A stretch of DNA of 64,000 nucleotides from Glossina fuscipes (taxonomy: Eukaryota; Arthropoda; Insecta; Diptera; Glossinidae): positions 979,253-1,043,252 of the forward strand of contig NW_023998417.1 of the NCBI RefSeq assembly GCF_014805625.2, read 5' to 3'. Positions 25,534 to 38,320 of this stretch are shown here, piece after piece; position 1 is the stretch's first letter, and the number at the start of each line of letters is the position of its first letter. The position numbers were made by a program, and so were the translations under genes. A model generated the notes under the pieces. The model did no database searches, was not told where the DNA came from, and saw nothing but the letters and a program-made list of their open reading frames with translations.

Positions 25534-26130
25534 GTAATTTTCTGCATAATATAATTCGATTGTCCGAAAATATGGTTTACATTTCTAAAAGTATATGAAA
25601 CTATAAAATTATTTTAATAAGATGTTTGTTAAGTGTTGTTGTGACTTTTACAAACTGTCAAACAAAGGACGTTTTCTTTGGGACTTCAATTACACCTCAA
25701 AAATAGGGTATTACATGTTATATAGTAAGTGGTGACCCAAAATCAGGTTTATTTGCAAAACAAATCAATATTGCCACTCATAGTACAACGTATCGCAAAT
25801 GTAGAGCCGATGGCTGATACGATTTTCCGCAAACAAAGTCGTGGCATGATTTAATCAAATGAAAAACGCTTCCTAAGTCCACCTATAATTAGTATGTGGC
25901 GTTTGCAATAATGCGTATCCATTCAAAATTCACACTAAAGCTTTGCATTTTATAAGGCAAAATTTAAAAAAATTTTTAAAAACAAAGAGAAAGTGCAATA
26001 TTGTAGATGTATATCATATATCCGGACAGCAGAAAAAAAAATATATATATACATATATATACATAAACAATATTTTGAAGTAAATTTAACAAAAAGTTAA
26101 ATGAATTTTTTTCCAATTCGATCTTTGCAG

Positions 26131-26341
26131 AAGTTGCCAATGGTTTCTCTTGCCCTGCGGCCGGTGAATTGGCCAATACTGGTTCATTCTCAAGGCATGC
26201 TCACCCTGAAGATTGCCGTAAATATTACATTTGCTTAGAGGGTGTAGCTCGTGAGTATGGTTGCCCCATTGGTACAGTATTCAAGATTGGTGATGGTGAT
26301 GGCACCGGCAACTGCGAAGATCCCGAAGATGTTCCCGGCTG
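26131..26341 (+). CDS. Gasp: Gasp/obstructor-C, exon with most of chitin-binding domain 3
   Basis: This exon follows a 597-base intron (acceptor ATCTTTGCAG) and begins with AA, completing a split Glu. It encodes EVANGFSCPAAGELANTGS onward, with chitin-binding domain 3 cysteines at 141, 162, 168, 178 and 195. The loop before the second cysteine is long and contains SFSRHAHPEDC, as in Drosophila Gasp. The exon ends in the middle of the codon for the sixth cysteine (TG, then GTAAGTGC). The missing third base must come from whichever terminal exon is used. The donor is near the full consensus. Two downstream exons fit this donor in phase: one at 26,917 and one at 40,363. Confidence 0.96.
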
Positions 26342-26916
26342 GTAAGTGCAAAAAAAAAAAAACCTTTCTTTCTTCTCATATGCCATATTCATATATAAAA
26401 AAAATATAAACGCATTTATGAAAATGTATTTAAAGATTTAAATACATACTGTAGATATTTATGCATTCTACATATTAAGGTGTTGGTTGCTTGAGCCCTA
26501 TGTTGAATATATATACATATGTCCATTCCTTCATTACATTTCACAATTGTTTTGAATTTTCACTATTTCAAATGTACTTTTGAATATATATGTATATATA
26601 CATATGTATATATATATATGTATATATCTATATATTTTATTACAAAATTAAGCTTGTGCGCTTCACTATTGGGAAAGCTATTTTCTTTCAATTTACATAA
26701 TTAAAGTGAATGCTTTCTATATATTATATTTATTTGTTCTGCTGTATGTTTTGCATACTTTATTGCCTGTTTGTTTACATTTATATTGATTGCTTAAGTG
26801 TTTTTGTAAATTTTTTTTTTTGTTTTTTTTTTTTGTTGCTTGGCAAGAAAAAACATCCTATCATCCTAGACCTTTTACCTAAAATAAAAACGAAAAAAAA
26901 TACCTTTACATTACAG

Positions 26917-27031
26917 TGAAGACTACTATGGCGATTTGGATTTGAAGAGCATCCGCAAAAGTGAACTTTTAGCCGGTCTGAACAATGAAGGTCGCAAGAG
27001 CGCATCAAAAGCCAAAGCTGCCTCCTCATAA
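26917..27031 (+). CDS. Gasp: Gasp proximal terminal exon (long C-terminal tail)
   Basis: The proximal last exon lies 575 bases after the domain 3 exon. Its first base T completes the sixth cysteine of domain 3 (TG|T). It then encodes a 37-residue tail beginning EDYYGDLDLKSIRKSELLAG, turning basic and Ser/Ala/Lys-rich before the TAA at 27,029-27,031. With this exon the visible protein is 241 residues, plus the missing signal peptide. The acceptor TTACATTACAG is preceded by an A-rich stretch, so the pyrimidine tract is weak; a long T-rich tract lies roughly 80-110 bases further upstream. The acidic start of the tail is well conserved in the Drosophila protein; the extreme C-terminus varies. Confidence 0.94.
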
Positions 27032-27700
27032 ACTCATACTAGACACTAGTAACACTTTACACACTCACAAAAAACGCATACACACACATAAACAAAAAAC
27101 AAAAACAGAAACAAAAACAACAACAACAACAACAACAATTAGTTTTGAACACTTCCTCCACTAACAATACTATAAAAACATTTTTTAACTGCACAAACAA
27201 AATTTCAACACTTTTCTCTACTAAAAATTCCTTACTTTCTATTTTTTTTTATTTTTTTTTTTTTTTTGTATTTTTGGTTCTGTTTTGTTTTTAAACCGAG
27301 AAAGCGTACTACTCTCTATTAGATCGTTCAATATATATATATATATATATATTTGTACACATCTATACATATATATGTTTATATATAAGTATGTGTGCCT
27401 GTGGAACGGGATGGTTTGTGCTTGCATCGGCAGCGAACAGCAAACTTTTCTCAACGCAATATACATTTCCACACATAGAAGCATATTTCGAATTTCTCTG
27501 TTTCCAGTACAAGATTCTCGTGTTTACGTTTTCAGTTTATTTATACCTAAATTTTTATTAGTTTTTTCAATATAATTTTCTATTATTTTTTTTATTTTTT
27601 TTTTTTATTATTTTTTTCTCTTTTGAAAAATATTGCTTGTATGTTTTTAGAAAACAATAAAAAGCAAGAAATTCACACAATTTACATAGAGACAGAATAA
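27032..27700 (+). other. Proximal Gasp 3' UTR with candidate poly(A) signal
   Basis: The stretch after the proximal stop is A- and C-rich and includes a (CAA)n run near 27,117-27,139, a poly(T) tract near 27,241-27,268 and a (TA)n microsatellite at 27,330-27,352. The first good AATAAA hexamer I see is at 27,656-27,661. The UTR extent is inferred from that hexamer alone; earlier variant hexamers could be used. Confidence 0.5.
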
Positions 27701-30700
27701 TTAGAGCGAGAAAGAGAGATAGAGAAATTAAAATTCTTTCTCTGAATGCATATCGATTTAAATTTGTTTTTATATAAAATTGAAGGTACGTGTGTCGTAA
27801 ACGTTTAGAGATTTGTTTAAATTTAAGTGATTTTTGATTATAAGTTTATAATTTTATTAAAAAAACAAAAAAACAAAATGATAAAGAAAAATATATAAAA
27901 ACAAATATATATAAAAACAAAAAAAAAAAAAAAAAAATTTGTAAAAAAAAAAAATTAAATATTTAGTTTGATTTGTGGAATTTCGGTGTAGTGGAAATGT
28001 TAACAAACGTAAAGTAAGTAAAACGCAACGCGACTGGTTAAATAGGAGATGTGTACGAAGTGAAAATATATATTCGGTCTATTAGATTATAAAAAGTGTA
28101 ATTTTTAAATATATATTGTCGCGCATTGAGGTGATATTTTAAAAATGAATTGATTTATACTTTGGAAATGCACTACGTGTTTTATTTGACAACATGACAA
28201 CTCATGTCCGAGAATATGGTTTACATTTCAACTTTCGTTGTCCGTATATAGAATATACTTTTACAATCGCGTTTCATTCATAAATTAGTTGTACATATCA
28301 ATTATAAAAACCAAGTGCAAGGAATTAGTGGACGTTTTCTGGCATACGACAAATGGCAACCTATTGGAATTTGGGACTATCTAATTTAGTTTCATTAAAA
28401 ATTTTTACACCCACGAAACGTGAAGCACACTTACCTTTTACTTAGACGTAATGAACTTCACTACAATGGAAACTCGATCTTCATGTGTAATATGAAAAAT
28501 CTCACTCAAAATTGATTGGGTCTGACAGCTATTTTTTTTTTTTGTGACTTATTACGATTATTGTTAGTAGATTTGAGCATTTCCATTACACCTAGCATTC
28601 TAAGAATACATGTAAGTTTTAAAGAATTTTTTTTTGTGTGAATTGAGGACGGTGCGGTGTGGTGTTATTGTGTGAAAATGTTAAAAAAAGCTTGTCGCTC
28701 AGAATGCTCTCTACCTTTTTTCTTGTGTTACCACTTTTTCACATCTGTCTTAACAAAACGAGTATTATGTGCCGAAAAGACATCTGGTGTTTTTAACGCA
28801 AAAGGATTAATTTCTTGGGTAGCGCTGTAAGAGACGAACCTCTGCTGAGAGAGAATATTAGCCATTGATTGAAAGCATTATCAGTTATAAGGAGAAAATG
28901 TGGTGAATGAATTGGAGAATTCTAGTATATTCCAGTTAAATGATGCTAAGTTTTAGAAGACAAATCTCTGTTAGGACTGAAGTCAAAGCCGCTGCTTAAG
29001 ACTAATATGAGTTATGAGGAAGAATACCCAGTGACTATGTTGCAGAAGATAATATATTCAACTTGAGGAGAAGGTGTCGCAAGATGAGCTCGAGCGTCCT
29101 CTTGTTCAAAATTCAACTTATAATATATTTTCGCGTATTCCGAACTTAGGTTACACAAGCTCATAAGATTCCATGTTAATTCACGTGAGAAGAAAGGCAC
29201 TGCAATGCTTTGCCTTTGTCAGCCTACGTACTTTCTTACTTGGAAACTTTTCCTCCTAATGATTGATGCCATCTTTACATGTAATTGGCTCGGTTCGTTT
29301 GTTTGTAGAATTTTCCTAATTAAATGCGAAAGCTAAGTGAACGGATCCACCAAAAAATTGCATTTTCATTATTAAATTTTATTCGAAATGTATCCAACTT
29401 ATGGATGTTTTTTTAAATTAAATAAAATTTTTAAAAGAGAAAGCGAAATATTTTATACACTTTCAGTAGAAAAGTATTTTAATACGAAAACACTTTCTTA
29501 GATGTAATTAGAAGACACTAATCTGTGTATACATGAAACTTTATCTAAGTTATGAATGCCAGTACTTCAAGTTAAGTTTTCTTTTTTCCTTTACAAAGGC
29601 ATGTTGATGTAGAACTTAAAAGAAGTATTCTCTCCTCTTCTTTTTTTCCTTGTATTCCAGATTTTTGTTAACCTTGACTGAGTACCACACATACCTTAAA
29701 CACTTACAGTTACATTCCACACGGCGGATAATATGTCATTGTTAGGAAAATTGTGTCTTTATATGCGATGTAAGTGTGACTGTAGCTTGATTGAACTTTG
29801 TCGTTATTTTATATATATATATGTTTTCATAAATTCCCGACTAGGATCTCTTACTAGTTGTTAATATATCGTCAACATATTGAAAGGTTTTTGAGATTTT
29901 TAGCTATGCATGTGCGTGTGCGCTTATTATATTTAGAATGTAGATCACGCTTCCATGCGCTTCCCAAGTCAATATCCAAAAATTGTTTCAGTACAATTCC
30001 CTCTATTTGAGCTATTATTGTAGAAGAGAATACCTAACCGAAAAGCCACTTAAGCCTACCGCTAATTAAGTGCACATGTATTTATTTCATATAAAAACCC
30101 AATTATTATTTTCATCTCCACCCTCCTCCCCCTGGTTTCAATAAAGTGCTCATCCCTAAGGCGAATAATTAATATCTATAAATTTAATGGATAATATCAC
30201 GCCTATCTGCCCTAAAACTAAGGCTGTAGCTTTCAATTTGGTTTAATAAAGTGAAAGGATTTCTTACAATTGAAGTATGGATCTCTTTGTATCATTTTTA
30301 GATGAAGCAAATGCCCAAGTCAATAAAAATAGAAAAATGATTTGAAAACTTGAGATACCCTTAGACCCTAACAGAGAGAGGGGAAGGTTTGATTTTTTTT
30401 CTTGTATAATACACTCGCACAATTATAGCGTAATTTGGTATACTTTGTTTCTTAGCTGCAGAGGTAGGTTCCCTTATTTTCTAGTAAGGTATGTAGATCG
30501 CAAACAAGGACAAGGACGTAGGTACAAAATTTCAATTTCATGAGAGTTTTAAAAATAGATGACTGGCTGAAACTTAGAATCTGCTTACATTAATTTTGAA
30601 TATACGGACTATATGTAGGAGATCTTGAGGGCATATCCTTTGTGTTTACCCAAAAAAAAAAAATGTTAAAACTAGTACAACAACAAAAACTTTATGAATT

Positions 30701-31103
30701 GAAAAATTTCTCGCTTAGCAAAAACGTGTACAAAAAGGCGAAAATTTGTGTGTGAATGTAATATAAGTGTTTTTAGTGTAGAAATTGTTAGTAATGCTAC
30801 GAATGCTACCAAGTAAAATAGCTTCATAAAGCGACTCTTAGGTTTTTTTAATGCATATGTATATATGTATATATATGTAATACAAAAATTATTGAGTGAT
30901 TGCAAAATTTCCTACGCGAGATTTTCAGAGATAGCAAAAATCTAGACACACAACATAGCCTTTAATAACAAGTTTATTTCAATCAATTTTTAGGTTAGGT
31001 TAACATGCAAAATTAAATTAGGTTAACATGGAAAATTAAATTTTGTTGAAGACATTGGTTTTTTTTTTTTTTTTTTTTTTTTTTAAACATAACCATTCAC
31101 TTA

Positions 31104-31364
31104 GTGGATGTATTCAATATGTACAACACGCATAGTGGAGGCTGTGACCGCGTTGGCCACAAAGAAGTGACGAAACACAAAGAGCCAGGAAGTGGTCGCA
31201 GCACGGCGAATGTATGTTCAATTGTAAGTGTCATGGCTTCAGCAATTAATCACTCACTGCGACCTGCGTATGAGTATGGATTCAATGTATGGGAGTATGG
31301 CCACGAACTAGACGCGATTTTTATATATCAGGGTTTTGGCTGGATTATGTTCGTGGCCTCATGA
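31104..31364 (+). other. 86-codon open frame, not recognised
   Basis: This frame lies between the two Gasp terminal exons, just after a long poly(T) run, in DNA of more balanced composition than its surroundings. The product has no recognised motif, and no repeats drive its composition. It includes HKEPGSGRSTANVCSIVSVM. It could be a relic of a transposon or chance. No initiation context or splice signals support it. Confidence 0.12.
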
Positions 31365-34343
31365 AAATAGTTTACCCACTTTGCGTGATCTTCCGACATT
31401 GATATTTGATTTTGTTTTGTTGTGTGCTTTGGTGAAGTATAATACCCGGATTGTCACTGAAAAGATCATCGATTAACTACGCGTTACGAAAGCGTTTGGA
31501 TTTGGTCATTAAAAGCCATGTATATGAGTAATAAATCAGGACATTAATCTTTTATCTAAGGGATGTAAGGGAAAACAATACTCTTACTCAAAAGTCTTAT
31601 GCCTTCACTGATAAGACGTGCAAAAAAGAAGGATACTTATCATCCCCAATATGCTTCTAACCTATACATTAATGTCTGCGCCTTAAAACCATGCCTTTTT
31701 TCAAATCGGCCTCTTGAACTTTTGCAATCCCTCAATATATATGTACGTATATATATATATATATATATGCATTATATATGTTTGTATGTATATGTGTATG
31801 CAAATAAATTTCATTTTTCTTTAGCCTCTTGATTTTTTTATGTGTGTGTGTTTGTGAGTTTTTTTTTTTTTTTTTTTTTTTTTGCATAAACACACATTTG
31901 TATATGTGTGTTATAATATATGGGTTAATGCGAGCACGAGCAAGAATAAAGAAAAGAAAGATTATCCAATTAAAAGTTGTTTGCGCAACATAAACACATT
32001 AAAATAGAAAAACTAAGTAAAGGAAAAAAAATTAAAAAAAAATAAAAACAAGAAAGAAATTAAAAGAAAATCAAAAACAAGAAAATGTATACGTTATACG
32101 GAGAAGTGTGCTGACAACAGTCAATTAATTGTGATGTTCTAACTGCGTAAATAAAGATTATGCATAGCATCTAAGAAAAAAGATGATAAATGAAAGTCAG
32201 GAAGAGAGAAGGGAAGATGTTTTTCTTTTTGACGAATTATATTAAATGGAAGGCGTACTGACGGAAGAAATGTCAAATTTTGTGTCAATCTTACAAGAGG
32301 TGAAGAAATCAATTTGTGAGTGATAGCGAAATGATCGCTTTTAACAAAATACATGTACACAAGTATAGTCTAATACGCATTGCATCCATTCATTCATAAG
32401 AATTTTTAATTCTTGTTCGTTTTGCGAGATTATCTCGCATTATTTGCTCTTTTAGTTTTACATTTTAATTTTAATTAAAATCTTGTACTTAACGGTGTGC
32501 AATCGACATCATTTTATAAGATTTTCATTAAAATTCATGCAATGTGGTCAAGCGTCATATGCGTTACATGTATTAACGTCAACTTAGAGGCTCTAGAAGG
32601 TAATAATGCATAGATTGAGTAAACGAAATATGCAGGCCATGCAGTCTCTTGCAAATATGTACAGGACATGTATAGGACAAAAATCCATAAGAAGGCCTTA
32701 AAAGACTCCAAAGAAGGACTTAAGGCCAAGAAAGTTCTCCTAAAGGCCGGTCCGTAGTCGCTGAAGGATGTCAATTTGTTTGCAGGGAAAATGCGTTGAG
32801 CCACGGACGAACGGTTCGGTTTGGACAACTTTTCCGAACACTTCCCATATGACGTGTAATTTTTAATAGTCGATTTATGAATAGGTGTAGGGTGATGGCC
32901 CTGCCCTACTTTAGTGTGTTAACTTGTCTTCTTCGTTTCCTTTTATTAAGAGGAAACTGTCGTATGAAGCTATAATTTCAGTAATGCTTCAACCACACTC
33001 TTCATTTTCCGTTTTCCGTTTTTCATTTCGAATTTTGTATGATTTCTTAATAATATCTTCGTGGTCATTATACTATATGACTTCGATAACTTTGTGCTTA
33101 ATGCCGAAGATAACGCAAAGGCAATTATTATCTATCTAATGGTAGCATGTGCGCCTAGTCTTAGCGTAAGAATATTCACTCCCTCGTTCGTCGTCTAGAA
33201 CATACACGTACAAAACAAAATGGATCGACTTGTATACGCATATTCTTACAATTTGCAATTTTATAGAGCCAAAACCACATAACATAATCCTTTTTGCCAT
33301 TTTGACTTTAATTAATTTTAATGACGATAAACACTGCAATGTTGGTTTCCGAGAACAACAAAATATTTCACAATGAAATAAAACATTAGAACATTTGAGG
33401 GAAAGTCGACGTCTAACTAGATATTATATAGCAAATGAAAATAGAAAACACAAAAAAAAAAAATACAAAACAAAAGATAATAAAAAAAACAAGCAGAAGA
33501 AAGAAAAAAAGATAAAGAAATAAATTCTATAACGAGTATAATACGATTACTTGGCAAATGTTTTTACATAAGAAAGCAAGACGGTTTAAATAAATATATA
33601 TATATATATATATATGCGTATGTTACTTAAAAAACGAATAGGAAAGTATAGTTTTAGGCTGAAAATTCGCAATCAACGGCAAGGTCTTCTCTTGAAATCG
33701 TCTGCTGGATAGAGGGAAACACATCACTTCACAAGCGACTAACATCCATTAATTATTTATATTCAGTTTTGAATGAATCGTCGACTTTACCTTTTCTATA
33801 ACTTATCTTAAAGTGAACATGAGAATCAGTAAAGCGATAGTGAGAAGTGACACGGAGGAGTAAAAGAAGGAGAAGTGGTCCGCTAATGCAACAAATCTTA
33901 CAAAGTGTTTCCTTAATGGAAACGAATATCAATTGTCGATAAAATTAAGGCGGGCGGGCGACCAGACCACAGAGCATTTCATGATCAAATCAAACTCAGT
34001 TTCTCATTACTCAATTGACTCCCACTACCATGGGCAGTAATGGCAGTAATCATGAAGTCAACTTTTATTGAAACTTGTATGTTGTCTTTGCCCATGTCTG
34101 ATTCTAAGCGTGGACACAGTAAAGCGAATGGGCGGCTAACACAGCTGTTAAGCAATTTAAGTTTTAGTTTTCTCTTATCATCAAGTCATTCAAACAATGT
34201 CGTTGACAAAATCACACCTTCTTAAAAGTAAACGAATCACCTATTTTCACGCCCCTTTCTAATAATAATGGTCGAGAAATACTTACCGAACAAATACACA
34301 CAATACCATCCACCATGTGTTTTGGAAATTCTCACGTCTACGA

Positions 34344-34810
34344 TAGTTAAAAATTTTAACCTAGGATCGATCTGCAGTCCAGCTCTTTCACCTTTACTTG
34401 TCTAATAGAATAGAATAGAATAGAAGTTCTATTGCAAAAATAGTGAAGATCGACTAATTGAAAACCGTTGGTAGATATTATTTTTACTTACTTTACGTAC
34501 CTGGTAGTTAAAAATTTTGACCTAGGATCGACCTCCAGCCCAGCTTTTTCGCCTCTACTTGTTTAATAAAATCATGTAAAGTTTCATTGCAGAAATAGCG
34601 AAGATCGACACGTTGGCAGATATTATTTTTAGTTACTTTAGGTACCTAGTAGTTAAAAATGCTGACCTAGGATCGATTTGCAGTCCAGCTTTTTCTCTTA
34701 TTCTTGTTTAATAAAGTCATCTAAAGTTTCATTGCAAAAATAGTGAATAGTGAGACTAATTGATATACGTTGGTAGACATTATTACTACTTACTTTGCTA
34801 CGTATCTTTT
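34344..34810. repeat. Three degenerate tandem copies of a ~150-base unit
   Basis: Copies begin at 34,344, 34,505 and 34,650, each with TAGTTAAAAAT, then ACCTAGGATCGA, then CAG(T/C)CCAGCTYTTTC, then TTCTATTGCAAAAATAG or a close form, and an ending like TTGGTAGATATTATTTTTAC. Copy 1 is longer because it holds a (AATAG)n expansion near 34,407-34,425. No open reading frame runs through the unit and no family is recognised. Confidence 0.85.
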
Positions 34811-35065
34811 CCATTCCCATATGTTTCATAAGACTGTCTTCAAAAAAAAAAAAAAAACCAAATTCTTTCATTTTATTTTATTAAATAAAGTTTTCATTTT
34901 TTGTAAAAATAAAAAAAAAACAAAAACAAAAATTTATCTAAAGAGATAAGAAAATTTAATTTTGTTGGATTTTTGTGCGTCTGTCTCTTTGTAATTGTTT
35001 GTTAGTGGTTGTGTTGTCTCACCATCTCATTAAATTGTTGCTTGACTTTTTCTAAACTTGTTTAC

Positions 35066-35099
<34 letters not shown>

Positions 35100-36276
35100 G
35101 ACATCAGCACTCCATGTCCAGACATATGTGTCTATGTTATATATGCAGTGGTATTTTGACCAGCTTTGGTCAATTTAATTTTTATTTAATATTCTTTCTG
35201 TACAATGACAACAGTTGTTATTAGTTATTTTTTGTTTTTCTTATTTTTTTTATCTTTTTGCTCTCGATTTGTGTGTGTGTGTGTGTGCGTTCCGCGTTGA
35301 AACTTTGTTTTATAGAAAAATGAAATCTTGGAAACGAACTTATTTTTGACGCTTCCAGCGTCCAGCTTTTTATAATTTTGCGGACAACATGATCAAACGA
35401 TTGATGTTGTTTACTTGTGTGTACACGCATATTGTAAGTAATTCATTGCCTTTGCAAGTAAGGCTTGATTTTGTATCTATTGCAGCAAGTAGATTACGTC
35501 TATCGTCATTTGCTCGTAATGCATGGAAAAAAGATATACTTGATGTGTGTGTGCGACAGTTTATCCATGTTCCGTTCATTCTACTACTACTCGATGAGCC
35601 TTCATTCAAACAAATAATATTTTCATTGTTTTTGTAGTAAATTCTTTTTCCTCTTCGTCAGATGGAATTCAGTGGTCAGGTAATAATTTGCTTAACAATT
35701 TCGAAGGCAAAACAAGCGATCACTTCTCGGTGTCGATCCAAAAATCTACTCCTCATATGTATGTAAAAAAGGAAAAAAAAAGAAAAATTTAAAGCAAAGA
35801 ATTTTTCATTTCTGTGTTTGACTTAACTTAGCTTAAGTTAAATTTCAACAAATATTTCGAAGTACCCTCGCATTCCTGTCTGATTTTCCATATGCTAAAC
35901 GCTATCGCTATGAAAATTTTAATAATTAGCAAAACTTATTCATTTACATGCAGTAGTTAAGGGGATAATAAGAGATTTTGTACCGTAGAAGCGTGTTTCC
36001 GAAACTTAGCAAGAAAATCTACTTACACGCGATATATGCATTTGTGTTGGTGGACATGGTAGAGAAATGACAAAAAAGATGTTCCTTTCTTCCCCCACAG
36101 GCGGTTGTCAAGTGACAAAAAAAAAAAAAAAAACACATTCATTACCTTCCACAATAGACTAAAGCAGTAAAATCTAAAAGTATAGTGCTATCTCTTTCTA
36201 TCGCCGAAATATGTTATCTAAAATTAGCAAGAAAACTTGTTCCGTGGGGAAGTTGAGTATTTGTGATGACGTAAGG

Positions 36277-36446
36277 GATAATTAGAGGATAAAAGTGTTT
36301 TCTTGCTTTTCTCACTACCCCACCGGTCGTCTGTAAACAGCAGCCCGCGCGCAACTTAACCGATAATTGGAAGATAAAAGTATTTTCTTGCTTTGCTCGC
36401 TACTGGTCGCCTGTGAGATGCAAACCCATAACTAATTAAACTAAAC
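36277..36446. repeat. Tandem duplication of an ~85-base unit
   Basis: Two copies start at 36,277 and 36,362. Both read GATAATT(A/G)GA(G/A)GATAAAAGT, then TTTTCTTGCTTT and a CACTACC.../CTACTGGTCG(T/C)CTGT block. Fragments of the same motifs (GGATAATAAGAGATTTTG and TTAGCAAGAAAAT) occur at 35.96-36.02 kb and 36.22 kb, so the array may once have been longer. Confidence 0.75.
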
Positions 36447-36944
36447 GCAAAATCATGTAAATTAGACGGCGTTGCAGCACAAAATTGTCCAGATGCCAGT
36501 CGTATTCGAACATCTATCTGCAATAAATGTGAACAGGCCAAGGCTAGGCGCCTTTCATAAATGTGTTACCTAAGCAGGCACGAGGACTTTGCGAAATGAA
36601 CGATCACCGATAATCGATACTTTTTGTTGAGAGGACAAATTAATGTTTATATAATATTTTGCCCTTTTTTTTTGTTGCCTCTGCTTTCTGAGAGAAAAGT
36701 AATCACAGGGGAAATATTTAAAGTGACCGACCATTAGGAAAATAAAAATACAAAGTGAATGTAATTTCTCTTTGAAGTGTATTTGAGGTGATTTAAGCCG
36801 CCTGCCTACACTCTCTTCTCTCATTTCATATAATTTCTATTAATTTACAATATATTCGCTATAAGTGTTGTGTTGTGTGTATTTCACTTTTATTTATTCT
36901 ATCAATCCATTCCCTTTACTTATTACTATATATATATACATGAA

Positions 36945-36975
<31 letters not shown>

Positions 36976-38149
36976 GCATGCACATTAATTAATATACACT
37001 TACACAGGTACATACAATGAGTGTATGTACTTTAGCATACTCGTAAATCGTTTCAAAAATGTGGTTAGCATTTTGCCTTTTCCGTACAGATAGAGAATCC
37101 GTGGCAACTTCACAATACGATAAAATATATATCAGAAAATTTTTGATTCGTTTATTGGTGAATTCGTTAGCCATAACAATAAAACAAGTAAAAACGCTAT
37201 GATCGGTTAGGGTTGATCTCTAAATACACTCTACACTACTTTACCTAAAATAATTAACGTCTTATGTATTATAGCAAACTATGTATAAATATCAAGAATT
37301 ATAAATTTTATCTCTGGAAAGGTAGGCGGCGGTGAACAACATGATCCAAATTTAGAAAAATTAATGTTTCTTGGAAAAGATTCTACATTTCCTTCACATC
37401 TGTTTTCATCATAAAGCATAAAAAATCGGACTTTGTTGGCAAATAAATTCTTCCTTTCGCTAAGAACCCTTACATGAGGTGGAGGCCATAAATTTACATT
37501 ACACTTACATGACTACATTTGGTAATTAATTTCCTTTATAAAGTATTGAAAAATGAAATTGTTTTCGACATATAAAAGTTTAGTATTCCTATAGGGATAG
37601 CAGCAAATAGTTATGTAGTGATATCTGATCGGAATTTTTTCTCATGAATTGTGTGTGTGCTAAAGTACGGTCACTATTTGATTTTATGCTGAAAAATGTT
37701 CAAAACTACAAACTTTTGCCAAATAATATTTAGCATTAGACGGGGAGTGATTGGAAAAGTGGTCTGAGTCAATCCGTTTTCGAAAAGGTTCTCCCTTAGA
37801 GCAAAATATGTCTGTATACCATATTTTGTCAAAGTATTTCAAATGTTTGTGACCTGTGAGTTGGGCAAAAGGACTCGCGTTAACAGACATCGGACGGACG
37901 GACGGATAGACTTAGGTAAAGCCTTTACGTAACTCTTCCATAATTAGTTGATTAAAAACTGCCTACCGTTTAAAAGTAATAATGAGATCATATTCAACAA
38001 AGAAATACATATATATATATATATATATTCCTTAGGACCCTGGCGCTCAACTGCGAGATGATTCGTAATAAGTTTTTTTGCCAAAGACGGACCTTCTATA
38101 TTCTCTGTTGCTTTTATTAATATAAAGTAATTATATTAAATAAAATTGT

Positions 38150-38320
38150 TTTCCACCTGAGTGGTGATCGAAGGCAAAGAATATCGAGTAACAAGTCAAG
38201 TGAAATCAAGTGCGGTAGAGTTTTCAATACAGCCGATAACTAACGCCTTAGATGGTAGCACTTTAAGACCTTACTCTTAGAATTTATTGCGCTGAGTACA
38301 TTAACAATAATAATTTTTAC
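38150..38320 (+). repeat. tRNA-derived SINE-like element, copy 2
   Basis: This copy shares the body motif of copy 1 (GGTAGAGTTTTCAATACAGC from 38,214) and an AT-rich AATAATAA tail near 38,305. The A-box-like CCTGAGTGG at about 38,156 and B-box-like GAAATCAAG at about 38,202 are degenerate but correctly ordered, with nearly the same spacing. Orientation is the same as copy 1 and as Gasp. Confidence 0.5.

Noticed and set aside
25203..25547. Minus-strand and alternate + frame open frames over the Gasp exons
   Set aside because: They overlap well-supported coding exons in other frames and show no family similarity; they are shadows of Gasp.
25335..25598. Extension of the Gasp frame into the intron after 25,533
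   Set aside because: The family continues as EVANGFSC, which the exon at 26,131 supplies in phase, and a G|GTAATT donor is present. The extra residues are intron read-through.
35067..35099. CRISPR-like or polyhistidine-coding array
   Set aside because: It is a simple (CAT)n microsatellite in a eukaryotic intron or spacer; there are no spacers or flanking coding signals.
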